Shown here: positions 1-5,822 of the stretch, piece after piece
Position numbering within the stretch: the stretch's first letter is position 1
Layout of the letters: the number at the start of each line of letters is the position of its first letter
Source: Oscillospiraceae bacterium
GTDB taxonomy: Bacteria; Bacillota; Clostridia; Oscillospirales; Ruminococcaceae
Assembly: GCA_022511485.1 (NCBI GenBank)
Contig: JAFLUJ010000044.1
Location: 1 to 5,824 of the forward strand
Direction: 5' to 3'
DNA length: 5,824 nt
Position numbers and translations under genes: made by a program
The notes under the pieces: generated by a model
Seen by the model: the letters and a program-made list of their open reading frames with translations, nothing else
Databases searched by the model: none
Told to the model about the DNA's origin: nothing

Positions 1-41
1 GTAAGGCAGGAGTCACGGTCGTTTGGCATCCGAATACATAA
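1..41 (+). CDS. 3' end of a probable upstream gene (partial, product unknown)
   Basis: The frame beginning at base 3 reads KAGVTVVWHPNT and stops at TAA 39-41. It is the most protein-like of the open frames here: its codons are common ones. The frame from base 1 is also open (to TAA 46-48) but uses several rare-looking Arg and Ile codons. Only about 12 residues are visible, so no family can be named. If real, the gene ends 52 nt before the membrane protein start. Confidence 0.4.
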   Translation, partial: KAGVTVVWHPNT

Positions 42-51
42 GGTATAAAAT
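23..51 (+). promoter_or_regulatory. Candidate sigma-A-type promoter for the 8-TM membrane protein
   Basis: TTGGCA at 23-28 matches the -35 consensus at 5 of 6 bases. TAAAAT at 46-51 matches the -10 consensus at 5 of 6. The spacer is 17 nt, the optimal length. The -35 box would lie inside the last codons of the upstream frame, and the start point would fall near base 58. Short AT-rich matches of this kind arise by chance, so this is a candidate only. Confidence 0.4.
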
Positions 52-55
52 ACTT

Positions 56-71
56 CCGTTTTTACAAACGG
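56..71 (+). repeat. Small inverted repeat in the leader of the membrane protein gene
   Basis: CCGTTT (56-61) and AAACGG (66-71) form a 6-bp perfect stem with a TTAC loop. It lies at the expected transcript 5' end and just ahead of the AGGAGA ribosome binding site at 81-86. There is no U-run after it, so it is not a convincing terminator. It could be a 5' mRNA hairpin, an operator, or chance. Confidence 0.3.
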
Positions 72-93
72 TAAATTGTAAGGAGATAGTAAT

Positions 94-1149
94 ATGGACA
101 AAAATGAAAGAAGCGTTAAGCCCTATAAAGCATCAACGGTAAAGCTCGATAAAAAGTATTCCTTTCCGGTGTATATCTGCGTTCTGATTTTAGCAGTTCT
201 TGCAAGGATCATACAGCTTCAGACCAATATGGACTTTTATACCGGAAAATATATTGACGATTCCTTCGGTAAAAATTATACTATGGGAGTACTCATAATC
301 GGATTCATTCTGATATTTCTGGTCATGCTTCTGGGCGAATCAAGAGATAAGGCTATAAAATCCTGTATACTCCTCAATCCTATGCGTCTCAGAGCCGAAA
401 GACTTAATAAAAAGATCTCTCCTAAGGTAGGAGCAGTTGTATTTATTATGGCTTTCCTTGTGCTTTTTGACATATTTGTTGATATTTCCTCTATTATCAG
501 CAGAAATCAGGATCTGTCCACAGAAGCAGAGCCCGTATCTGCATTTGCAGGCATGACTGCACTTAACTGGTTCTCCTATGTCTGCGCTGCGATCGCCATG
601 CTGACATTTATCTCTACCGGCGCAAATCTCTTAAAGGGCGAGGGCATTTCAAAGGGAAACTGCGTATTCTTTTCTTCATTTGCTGTATGGAAGCTTCTCC
701 AGATATTTGAGATGATAGGCAGAGACGAGTTGGTAGGCGCTTATTCCGAGAAGGTCTACATTATGCTTACAGCTATGGCATCATCGGCATTCTTCCTTTT
801 CGCTGCAAAATTTTTCGCCGGCTTTGAAAAGAAGCATACCCGTTTCTGGCTGTGTATGCTTGCATATATATCCTCTATCTTAGCGGCTGTTTCAACTATC
901 CCAAGATATGTTATATTCTTTACAAAAAACTATACAGAAAGAGATGGTATGGGTACGCCTTCCACAGGCGACGTGGGACTGATCTTCGTAACTGTAGCGC
1001 TTATCATGGTATTCTGGAGCACTTATGTTTACAGAGTAATGCCTAAGCTCAATCTCGGCAACAGCCGCCGTTGGTCAAGAGCAACATTTACTCTCAAAAA
1101 AGGCGGTATGCGCTCAATTGAAGAGGATCTCAGAGACATGAAAAAATAA
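94..1149 (+). CDS. Eight-TM integral membrane protein of unknown function
   Basis: This 351-residue protein starts at ATG 94 behind AGGAGA (81-86), a well-spaced ribosome binding site. I do not recognise the family. By hydrophobicity it has about eight membrane segments: residues 24-42, 63-81, 113-133, 157-176, 189-206, 221-243, 250-270 and 293-313. The positive-inside rule fits well with both ends in the cytoplasm. The Lys-rich N-terminus, the basic loop 82-112, the short loop FEKKHTR (244-250) and the basic tail 314-351 would be inside, while acidic loops such as 43-62 and 134-156 would be outside. There is no signal peptide, ATP-binding motif or transporter signature that I can see. Segment 189-206 is the weakest. 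By eye the gene looks more AT-rich than its downstream neighbours. It is followed directly by a strong hairpin, so it may form its own transcription unit. A transporter, sensor or structural role cannot be distinguished from sequence alone. Confidence 0.9.
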   Translation: MDKNERSVKPYKASTVKLDKKYSFPVYICVLILAVLARIIQLQTNMDFYTGKYIDDSFGKNYTMGVLIIGFILIFLVMLLGESRDKAIKSCILLNPMRLRAERLNKKISPKVGAVVFIMAFLVLFDIFVDISSIISRNQDLSTEAEPVSAFAGMTALNWFSYVCAAIAMLTFISTGANLLKGEGISKGNCVFFSSFAVWKLLQIFEMIGRDELVGAYSEKVYIMLTAMASSAFFLFAAKFFAGFEKKHTRFWLCMLAYISSILAAVSTIPRYVIFFTKNYTERDGMGTPSTGDVGLIFVTVALIMVFWSTYVYRVMPKLNLGNSRRWSRATFTLKKGGMRSIEEDLRDMKK

Positions 1150-1156
1150 AATCTGA

Positions 1157-1179
1157 ACGGGCGGATATTATCCGCCCGT
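1157..1179 (+). terminator. Strong hairpin after the membrane protein gene (terminator-like)
   Basis: A perfect 10-bp GC-rich stem, ACGGGCGGAT (1157-1166) with ATCCGCCCGT (1170-1179), encloses an ATT loop. It begins 7 nt after the membrane protein stop codon. The downstream tract on the + strand is AATATTAATG, AT-rich but not a U-run, so termination may be partial. The flank on the opposite side would read as T-rich on the - strand, but no convergent gene is present. It lies only 22 nt ahead of the next start codon, so it could also act as an mRNA processing or stability element. Confidence 0.65.
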
Positions 1180-1188
1180 AATATTAAT

Positions 1189-1192
1189 GAGG
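1189..1192 (+). promoter_or_regulatory. Ribosome binding site supporting a GTG start
   Basis: GAGG lies 9 nt before GTG 1202. An ATG at 1212 is out of frame with the long reading frame. The GTG start gives a clean short N-terminus followed by a hydrophobic core and lipobox, so it is preferred. Confidence 0.6.
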
Positions 1193-1201
1193 TAAATTTC
1201 A

Positions 1202-2542
1202 GTGCAGTTTTATGATCGCAGGTATTGCCTGCTGAAAAAATCTACGCTTGCGGTATTCCTTCTGGCTGCTTTCCTTTTTACGGGATGCTCTTTCGGAGGA
1301 TCTGTGGATCTGCTTCTTTCCCCGCCCAGGCTTTCCGAGGAGCAAAGTGCCGTCTATAACGCGCTCATAAGCTCCGTGGGAAAGGAAGTAAAGCTCCAGT
1401 ATCCGAGAGCGGGAGCATACCGTTCCGCCTTTGTTTTCGCAAATATCGACAACGAGCCCGACGAGGAAGCTGTTGTCTTTTACGAAAAATCAGGTGAGAG
1501 CGAGGGCGGCGGAAACGTAAGGATAAATATTATCGACCGCATTGACGGCAGCTGGATAAGCGTCTATGACCACGCGGGCGCAGGTACGGGGATCGACAGG
1601 ATAATTTTTTCCGACATAGGGACATCCGGAACAACGAGCATGATAATCGGCTACACCCTGCTTTCCGGTGAAAGAAGCGCGGCAGTGTACAGCTATAACG
1701 ACGGACGGCTTTATACCGAATATTCCGACAGCTACAGCACAATGTTCGTGACGGACATCGACCGGGACGGCGCAGAGGAGCTTGTACTTATCCGTCCGGA
1801 AAATCAGATAAAGAAAGCCGCCATGAGCCTTATTTCCGGAAGGACAGAGGACGGCTCTTTCAGGGAGACTGCTTCTGTTGCTCTTGATCCGAACGCCTCC
1901 GAATTTGTCAACATCGCCTCCGGATATGTGGGAACGGACACTCCCGCAATATTTATAGACGGTCTTTCGGGAGGTCAGCTTACAACGGAGATCATATACT
2001 CTGTAAACGGTCAGCTCAGGAATCCCCTGTATCTTGGTGAATCGGCAATGATCGAAAACACAAGACGTCCCGCAGGATACCTCTGTACCGATATTGACAT
2101 CGACGGTATAATCGAGATACCTACTGTTTCCACCTTCCCGGGATACTCTCAGGATTCCAGGGACAGCATATACAGCACAAACTGGAACATACTGGACAAC
2201 TACAACATCGTAAAAAAATATTCCAGCTACTACAGTGCAGCAAACGGATACTGCTTTATCCTGCCCAGCCGCTGGGACGGTGTTGTCACGGTAAAGATCG
2301 ACAGCGCCACCGGAGACGTGGTATTCTACAAATTCAGGATAGACCTGACAAACAGCACTACCGAGCTTATGAGAATAACATCGGCGGACGCCTCCGAGAC
2401 CTCCGCTCTGCTGGAGGAAGGGTACATGGTCATAAAAAGCAACAACAATATCAACTACCTTGTTAAATCTCCCGATATTGAGGACGAGCCGTTAGTGCTG
2501 ACTATGACCGAAATAAGCAATAATTTCTATGTTATGATATAA
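1202..2542 (+). CDS. Predicted lipoprotein with FG-GAP/VCBS-like acidic loop repeats
   Basis: This 446-residue protein begins at GTG 1202. Its N-terminus is a lipoprotein signal: basic residues to K13, a hydrophobic core at 14-26 and the lipobox LFTGC with Cys29 as the lipidated residue. The mature chain would be anchored on the outer face of the membrane. The rest is rich in beta-strand-like and acidic sequence. Three loops follow a D-x-D-x-D-G-x-x-[DE] type pattern before a hydrophobic strand: 81-90 (degenerate, N81/D83/E89), 185-193 (D185, D187, D189, E193) and 297-305 (D297, D299, D301, E305). This spacing is typical of FG-GAP/VCBS calcium-binding loops in beta-propellers. A weaker related block is at 137-151. 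No catalytic signature is visible. It lies 32 nt upstream of the response regulator gene and is likely co-transcribed with it. From gene order it may be an accessory sensor or a product used by the same pathway; that is inference. The start is well supported, the function is unknown. Confidence 0.85.
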   Translation: MQFYDRRYCLLKKSTLAVFLLAAFLFTGCSFGGSVDLLLSPPRLSEEQSAVYNALISSVGKEVKLQYPRAGAYRSAFVFANIDNEPDEEAVVFYEKSGESEGGGNVRINIIDRIDGSWISVYDHAGAGTGIDRIIFSDIGTSGTTSMIIGYTLLSGERSAAVYSYNDGRLYTEYSDSYSTMFVTDIDRDGAEELVLIRPENQIKKAAMSLISGRTEDGSFRETASVALDPNASEFVNIASGYVGTDTPAIFIDGLSGGQLTTEIIYSVNGQLRNPLYLGESAMIENTRRPAGYLCTDIDIDGIIEIPTVSTFPGYSQDSRDSIYSTNWNILDNYNIVKKYSSYYSAANGYCFILPSRWDGVVTVKIDSATGDVVFYKFRIDLTNSTTELMRITSADASETSALLEEGYMVIKSNNNINYLVKSPDIEDEPLVLTMTEISNNFYVMI

Positions 2543-2574
2543 TTTTCCCAAGATAAAGAAAGGAACGATGCTTT

Positions 2575-3288
2575 ATGAAACGCATACTTGTTTGCGAGGA
2601 CGAGGACGTTATTCGTGACTTTGTTGTTATCAATCTTAAACGGGCAGGATATGACGTTGTGGACGTAAACAACGGCGAGGAGGCTCTCCGGGTCTTTGAC
2701 AAGGAACGGGGAAGCTTCGATGTTGCTCTGCTTGACATTATGATGCCGGGTATTGACGGATTTCAGGTGTGCAAGGCTCTGAGGAAAAGAAGCAGCACTC
2801 TGGGAATAATCATGCTTTCGGCAAAAACTCAGGAAATGGACAAGGTAAGCGGTCTCATGCTTGGCGCGGACGACTACATAACAAAGCCATTCTCTCCCTC
2901 CGAGCTTACCGCCCGTATAGACGCCATCTACCGCAGAGTTACCATGAGCGTATCCCGGGACGACGAGGCGGAAGCCACCATCGAATCCGGACCGTTCGCT
3001 CTCAATCTGAAAAGCCGCACCGTTGCAAAGGACGGCGTTCCCATCGACCTTACTCAGGTGGAATATCAGATACTGGAATACTTTATCCTCAACGCTGAGA
3101 TAGCTCTTGACAGAGGATCTATACTCAGCCATATCTGGGGCGACAATTACTTCGGAGACGATAAGATAGTGGATGTTAATATCCGCCGTATAAGAATGAA
3201 GATAGAGGACGAGCCATCCCACCCAAGATACATATCCACAATATGGGGATTCGGCTACAAATGGTCGGTGAAATTCGACGATGAATAA
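2575..3288 (+). CDS. OmpR/PhoB-family response regulator
   Basis: This is a DNA-binding response regulator of 237 residues, the normal length for the OmpR/PhoB family. The receiver domain spans about 2-122. It has the acidic pair E8/D9, the phospho-acceptor D54 in LLDIMMPGIDG, the switch Ser82, and K104 in DDYITKPF. After a linker the winged-helix effector domain spans about 136-232. It contains LTQVEYQILEYF, a recognition-helix region around VDVNIRRIRMKI (199-210), and the terminal wing YISTIWGFGYKW (219-230). All key residues are present, so it should be phosphorylated and bind DNA. ATG 2575 is chosen because AAAGGA (2559-2564) lies 10 nt upstream; an ATG at 2568 is out of frame and too close to it. 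The kinase gene follows after 43 nt and is the obvious partner. The target genes cannot be told from the sequence. Confidence 0.97.
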   Translation: MKRILVCEDEDVIRDFVVINLKRAGYDVVDVNNGEEALRVFDKERGSFDVALLDIMMPGIDGFQVCKALRKRSSTLGIIMLSAKTQEMDKVSGLMLGADDYITKPFSPSELTARIDAIYRRVTMSVSRDDEAEATIESGPFALNLKSRTVAKDGVPIDLTQVEYQILEYFILNAEIALDRGSILSHIWGDNYFGDDKIVDVNIRRIRMKIEDEPSHPRYISTIWGFGYKWSVKFDDE

Positions 3289-3289
3289 A

Positions 3290-3304
3290 ATTTCCCCGGG
3301 AAAT
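3290..3304 (+). repeat. Palindrome between the response regulator and kinase genes
   Basis: ATTTCCCCGGGAAAT is a perfect odd-length palindrome with its centre at base 3297. It begins 2 nt after the response regulator stop. As RNA it could fold as a 6-bp stem with a 3-nt loop, but no U-run follows, so it is a poor terminator. It could be a protein binding site, a weak mRNA hairpin that lowers kinase expression relative to the regulator, or chance. Confidence 0.35.
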
Positions 3305-3320
3305 ATTCAGCATTAGGGCG

Positions 3321-3329
3321 GGTGAGGAG
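3321..3329 (+). promoter_or_regulatory. Unusual Shine-Dalgarno region for a TTG-started kinase
   Basis: GGTGAGGAG lies directly before the kinase start. The GAGGAG part ends only 2 nt before TTG 3332, which is too close for normal pairing. The GGTGA part (3321-3325) leaves 6 nt and fits the 3' half of the full Shine-Dalgarno sequence. TGA 3323-3325 is in frame, so the start must lie downstream of it. TTG 3332 is the only reasonable codon that keeps the N-terminal basic stretch before the first membrane helix. Confidence 0.5.
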
Positions 3330-3331
3330 AT

Positions 3332-4738
3332 TTGCGCAGAGCGGCAATAACAAGGCGCTGGCTTGTAAACAATTTAGGAGTTATATCAATAATGCTTTTT
3401 GCCGTAGCCATCGGCGGAACGCTTTTTGTCCGCAGCTATTATTACAGCAGCGCAAGGCAGTATCTTACCTCACGTATGAATATGATCTCCAGCATTTTGC
3501 AGCGTTCATATAATGATCCTGCTACAAGCTTTTCCTCCGAGGTGCGTTCGATCGTAGTAAACTGGTCGGAAAAGGACAAAATAGAGCTTATGGTAGTAAG
3601 CACAAGAGGTACTGTAGGACTGACCTCCTCCGGATTTGTCCCATCGGAAACTCTGGAAAGTATGCTGGATTACACCCAGGCGGCTTCCGGAGGTACAAGC
3701 GGCTACTACACGGGAAAGACCTCCGGCGGAGAACGTATAATGTCGGTGTGCGTCATGCTTCCCGACAATGACGCCGGATTTTCAGCAATAAGACTGGTGT
3801 CCTCCCTTGAAAGGATAGACAGACAGGTGTCCGCGACAGCAATAATTCTTGTGGTTGTCTGCCTTGCCATATTGTTTCTGATGTTTCTTTCGGGACTTTA
3901 TTTCGTAAAATCCATTGTTATCCCTGTGCGGCAGATAGGCTCTACAGCCAGAAGATACGCTATGGGAGACTTTTCAGTACGTATCACAAAGAAAAACGAC
4001 GATGAGATCGGAGAGCTCTGTGATATTGTCAATCATATGGCAAGCGAGCTTGCGCTGTCCGAATCAATGAAGAACGAGTTTATTTCCAGCGTGTCCCATG
4101 AATTAAGGACTCCCCTTACCGCCATAAAGGGCTGGGCGGAGACCATCGGAAGTATGCCGGAGGACGCGGAGACCGTCGCAAAGGGTATGCACGTTATCGG
4201 AAGCGAAAGCGAGCGGCTTTCCCAGATGGTTGAGGAGCTTCTGGATTTTTCCCGTATGCAGAACGGAAGATTTTCTCTCACAAAAACCACCATGGACATA
4301 CTTGCAGAGCTTGGAGACGCGGTGCTCATCTACACCGAAAAGGCAAAGCGGGAGGGCATAGAGGTAATTTACGACGAGCCTGATATGCTTCCCTTTGTGT
4401 ACGGTGATAAAAACCGTCTGAGACAGGTCTTCATAAACGTTATCGACAACGCCATAAAATACTCCAATAAGGGAGATGTGGTCTCTGTACAGGCGTCAAT
4501 GCCGGACGCGGAGCACATCGAAGTGGACGTTTCCGATACCGGCTGCGGAATAAGCGAACAGGACCTGCCCAAGGTCAAGACGAAATTTTTCAAGGCAAAT
4601 CACACCCGCCGGGGCAGCGGTATAGGTCTTGCAGTAGCGGACGAGATAATCACCATGCATGGCGGAAAGCTTGATATTTTCAGCGTACAGGGCGAGGGTA
4701 CTACGGTCAAGATAACCCTTCCGGTAAAGCTTGGTTAA
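3332..4738 (+). CDS. Membrane sensor histidine kinase (HAMP/HisKA/HATPase)
   Basis: This 468-residue kinase should phosphorylate the response regulator encoded just upstream. A short basic N-terminus precedes TM1 (about 14-33). An extracellular sensor region (about 34-166), perhaps a PAS/Cache-like fold, is followed by TM2 (about 167-192). The HAMP domain (about 190-242) contains IVIPVRQI and DEIGEL. The HisKA domain carries the phospho-acceptor His256 in SHELRTPLT. The ATPase domain has the N-box with N369 and N373 (NVIDNAIKYS), the G1 box DTGCGI (402-407), an F-box region KVKTKFFKA (414-422) and the G2 box RRGSGIGLAV (426-435). All catalytic boxes are intact. There is no cytoplasmic PAS domain, so sensing is expected at the external region or the membrane. 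The general layout is like PhoR/WalK-type kinases, but I cannot assign an orthologue. The start is TTG 3332. The next gene begins 17 nt after its stop. Confidence 0.96.
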   Translation: MRRAAITRRWLVNNLGVISIMLFAVAIGGTLFVRSYYYSSARQYLTSRMNMISSILQRSYNDPATSFSSEVRSIVVNWSEKDKIELMVVSTRGTVGLTSSGFVPSETLESMLDYTQAASGGTSGYYTGKTSGGERIMSVCVMLPDNDAGFSAIRLVSSLERIDRQVSATAIILVVVCLAILFLMFLSGLYFVKSIVIPVRQIGSTARRYAMGDFSVRITKKNDDEIGELCDIVNHMASELALSESMKNEFISSVSHELRTPLTAIKGWAETIGSMPEDAETVAKGMHVIGSESERLSQMVEELLDFSRMQNGRFSLTKTTMDILAELGDAVLIYTEKAKREGIEVIYDEPDMLPFVYGDKNRLRQVFINVIDNAIKYSNKGDVVSVQASMPDAEHIEVDVSDTGCGISEQDLPKVKTKFFKANHTRRGSGIGLAVADEIITMHGGKLDIFSVQGEGTTVKITLPVKLG

Positions 4739-4740
4739 AG

Positions 4741-4746
4741 AAAGGA
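4741..4746 (+). promoter_or_regulatory. Ribosome binding site that fixes the YqhQ start
   Basis: AAAGGA sits 8 nt before ATG 4755. The reading frame is open back to a TTG at 4731, which would overlap the kinase stop and place the Shine-Dalgarno sequence inside the coding region. ATG 4755 is therefore the better start. Confidence 0.8.
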
Positions 4747-4754
4747 ATGACAAC

Positions 4755-5708
4755 ATGAGCGAGGAAAATAATTGCAGTAAAGAATGTTTCAAATCCAAGA
4801 TCGGCGGACAAGCGCTGATCGAGGGAGTTTATATGCGCGGCATAAGTACGGCTGCAATGGCGTGCAGGCTTCCCAACGGCACTATTGACGTTGAACAGTG
4901 GGAGGTCAAAAAAATGCCCTGGTACAGAAAGATCCCATTTGTAAGGGGCTGCATAAACTTTGTCTCCAACATGGCGGAGGGAATACGCTGCACAATGAAA
5001 TCAGCAGAAAAGCAGATAGACGAGGAAGAAGAGGGCGAGGAGGAACTGACCAAATTCGAGCAGTGGCTCACCGATAAATTCGGCGACAAGCTTGTCAACG
5101 TGATAATGATAATTTCCGTCGTTGTCGCTCTGGCATTTTCCCTTATCGTCTTTAAGGGAGGTCCTCTTCTTGTGGCAAATCTTCTCATAACGCTGGGAGC
5201 TCCTGAATCAATACGTCCGGTAGCAGAGGGTATTATCCGTCTCGTTCTTGTAGTGGGATATATGTATGCTATTTCCTTTATGGGAAGTATAAAGACCACG
5301 TTTATGTATCACGGCGCGGAGCATAAGTCTATCGCCTGCTACGAGGCTCAGGACGAGCTTACCGTAGAGAACGTCCGGAAGCATACACGATTCCATCCAC
5401 GCTGCGGAACGAGCTTTATCCTTATCGTCCTGATAATAAGCGTTATCGTGGGAATGTTCCTGCCAAGGGAAAATATGTGGATACGCTTCGGGATACAGAT
5501 GCTGTGTCTTATCCCCGAATCCGCGATAGCATACGAGATAATCAAGCTTGCAGGGCGGTACGACAATATCTTCACCAAGATAATCTCCGCCCCCGGACTT
5601 TGGTTACAGCATATCACCACCAAAGAGCCTACCGACAAGCAGATCGAGGTGGCAATAGCTGCCCTCACCCCCTGCCTCCCAAAAGAGGACGAGGAAGACA
5701 AATGGTGA
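4755..5708 (+). CDS. yqhQ: YqhQ-like DUF1385 membrane protein
   Basis: This 317-residue protein belongs to the DUF1385/YqhQ family, which is widespread in Firmicutes and has been labelled a predicted metal-dependent enzyme; its biochemical function is not known to me. Hallmarks are visible in order: GGQALIEGVYMRG (17-29), a WYRKIPFVRG segment (56-65), the motif FMYHGAEHKSIACYE (183-197), HPRCGTSF (214-221) and the C-terminal PGLWLQHITTKEP (280-292) followed by EVAIAAL. His186, Glu189, His190, His214 and Cys217 are plausible metal ligands. Membrane segments are likely at about 113-135, 160-178, 218-236 and 243-262. An acidic run (89-98) precedes the first of them. In many clostridia this gene sits near prmC and prfA; here it follows a two-component system by 16 nt and the first 116 nt downstream show no prmC-like start. 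It is probably co-transcribed with the kinase. Confidence 0.95.
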   Translation: MSEENNCSKECFKSKIGGQALIEGVYMRGISTAAMACRLPNGTIDVEQWEVKKMPWYRKIPFVRGCINFVSNMAEGIRCTMKSAEKQIDEEEEGEEELTKFEQWLTDKFGDKLVNVIMIISVVVALAFSLIVFKGGPLLVANLLITLGAPESIRPVAEGIIRLVLVVGYMYAISFMGSIKTTFMYHGAEHKSIACYEAQDELTVENVRKHTRFHPRCGTSFILIVLIISVIVGMFLPRENMWIRFGIQMLCLIPESAIAYEIIKLAGRYDNIFTKIISAPGLWLQHITTKEPTDKQIEVAIAALTPCLPKEDEEDKW

Positions 5709-5724
5709 GCAGGGCAAAGCCCGC
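5709..5724 (+). repeat. Short imperfect hairpin after yqhQ
   Basis: GC-A-GGGC (5709-5715) can pair with GCCCGC (5719-5724) around an AAA loop, giving 6 bp with one bulged A. It starts right after the yqhQ stop codon. No U-run follows. It may be the first of the series of hairpins that fills the rest of the window, or chance. Confidence 0.3.
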
Positions 5725-5751
5725 GGTCTTGACACTCTCCCTTAAAACTTG

Positions 5752-5779
5752 CCGATGTTTTCGCTCAGCGAAAACTCGG
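5752..5779 (+). repeat. Inverted repeat A of the 3' hairpin cluster
   Basis: GTTTTCGC (5757-5764) pairs with GCGAAAAC (5768-5775) around a TCA loop. CCGA (5752-5755) then pairs with TCGG (5776-5779), with T5756 bulged. The total is 12 bp with one bulge. It abuts repeat B with no spacer and shares its CGC-N3-GCG tip. Confidence 0.7.
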
Positions 5780-5802
5780 AAACAAACGCTTTGCGTTTGT
5801 TT
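5780..5802 (+). repeat. Inverted repeat B of the 3' hairpin cluster (possible terminator)
   Basis: AAACAAACGC (5780-5789) pairs perfectly with GCGTTTGTTT (5793-5802) around a TTT loop, giving 10 bp. The 3' arm ends in T-rich sequence, so it could act weakly as an intrinsic terminator for the yqhQ operon in either direction. It has only 3 G-C pairs at the tip and one further out, so it is not a strong one. Confidence 0.7.
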
Positions 5803-5803
5803 T

Positions 5804-5822
5804 GCCCCCATATCAAGGGGGC
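5804..5822 (+). repeat. Inverted repeat C of the 3' hairpin cluster
   Basis: GCCCCC (5804-5809) pairs with GGGGGC (5817-5822) around the 7-nt loop ATATCAA. All 6 pairs are G-C. It is one base from repeat B and 2 nt from the window edge, so the structure may continue outside. Confidence 0.65.

Noticed and set aside
2527..3222. A 231-codon open frame on the - strand opposite the response regulator
   Set aside because: It lies wholly over a gene with intact receiver and winged-helix motifs. Its translation shows no domain I recognise, and its length is explained by the codon bias of the sense gene.
3322..3513. A 63-codon frame starting at GTG 3322 that overlaps the kinase start
   Set aside because: It is out of frame with the kinase, whose domains are intact, and its translation shows no recognisable features.
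4731..4754. Upstream TTG start for yqhQ, overlapping the kinase stop
   Set aside because: It has no suitably placed ribosome binding site, whereas ATG 4755 has AAAGGA 8 nt upstream and the family usually begins shortly before the GGQALIEGV motif.
4829..5299. A 156-codon open frame on the - strand opposite yqhQ
   Set aside because: It overlaps well-conserved YqhQ motifs and its translation is a low-complexity run of Ser, Thr, Ile and Arg, as expected from an antisense shadow.
5729..5757. Perfect -35-like TTGACA at 5729-5734
   Set aside because: No acceptable -10 box is found at 16-19 nt spacing; the bases there are CCGATG-like.
5752..5822. CRISPR-like array at the right edge
   Set aside because: The palindromes differ from one another, have no spacers, and are not direct repeats.
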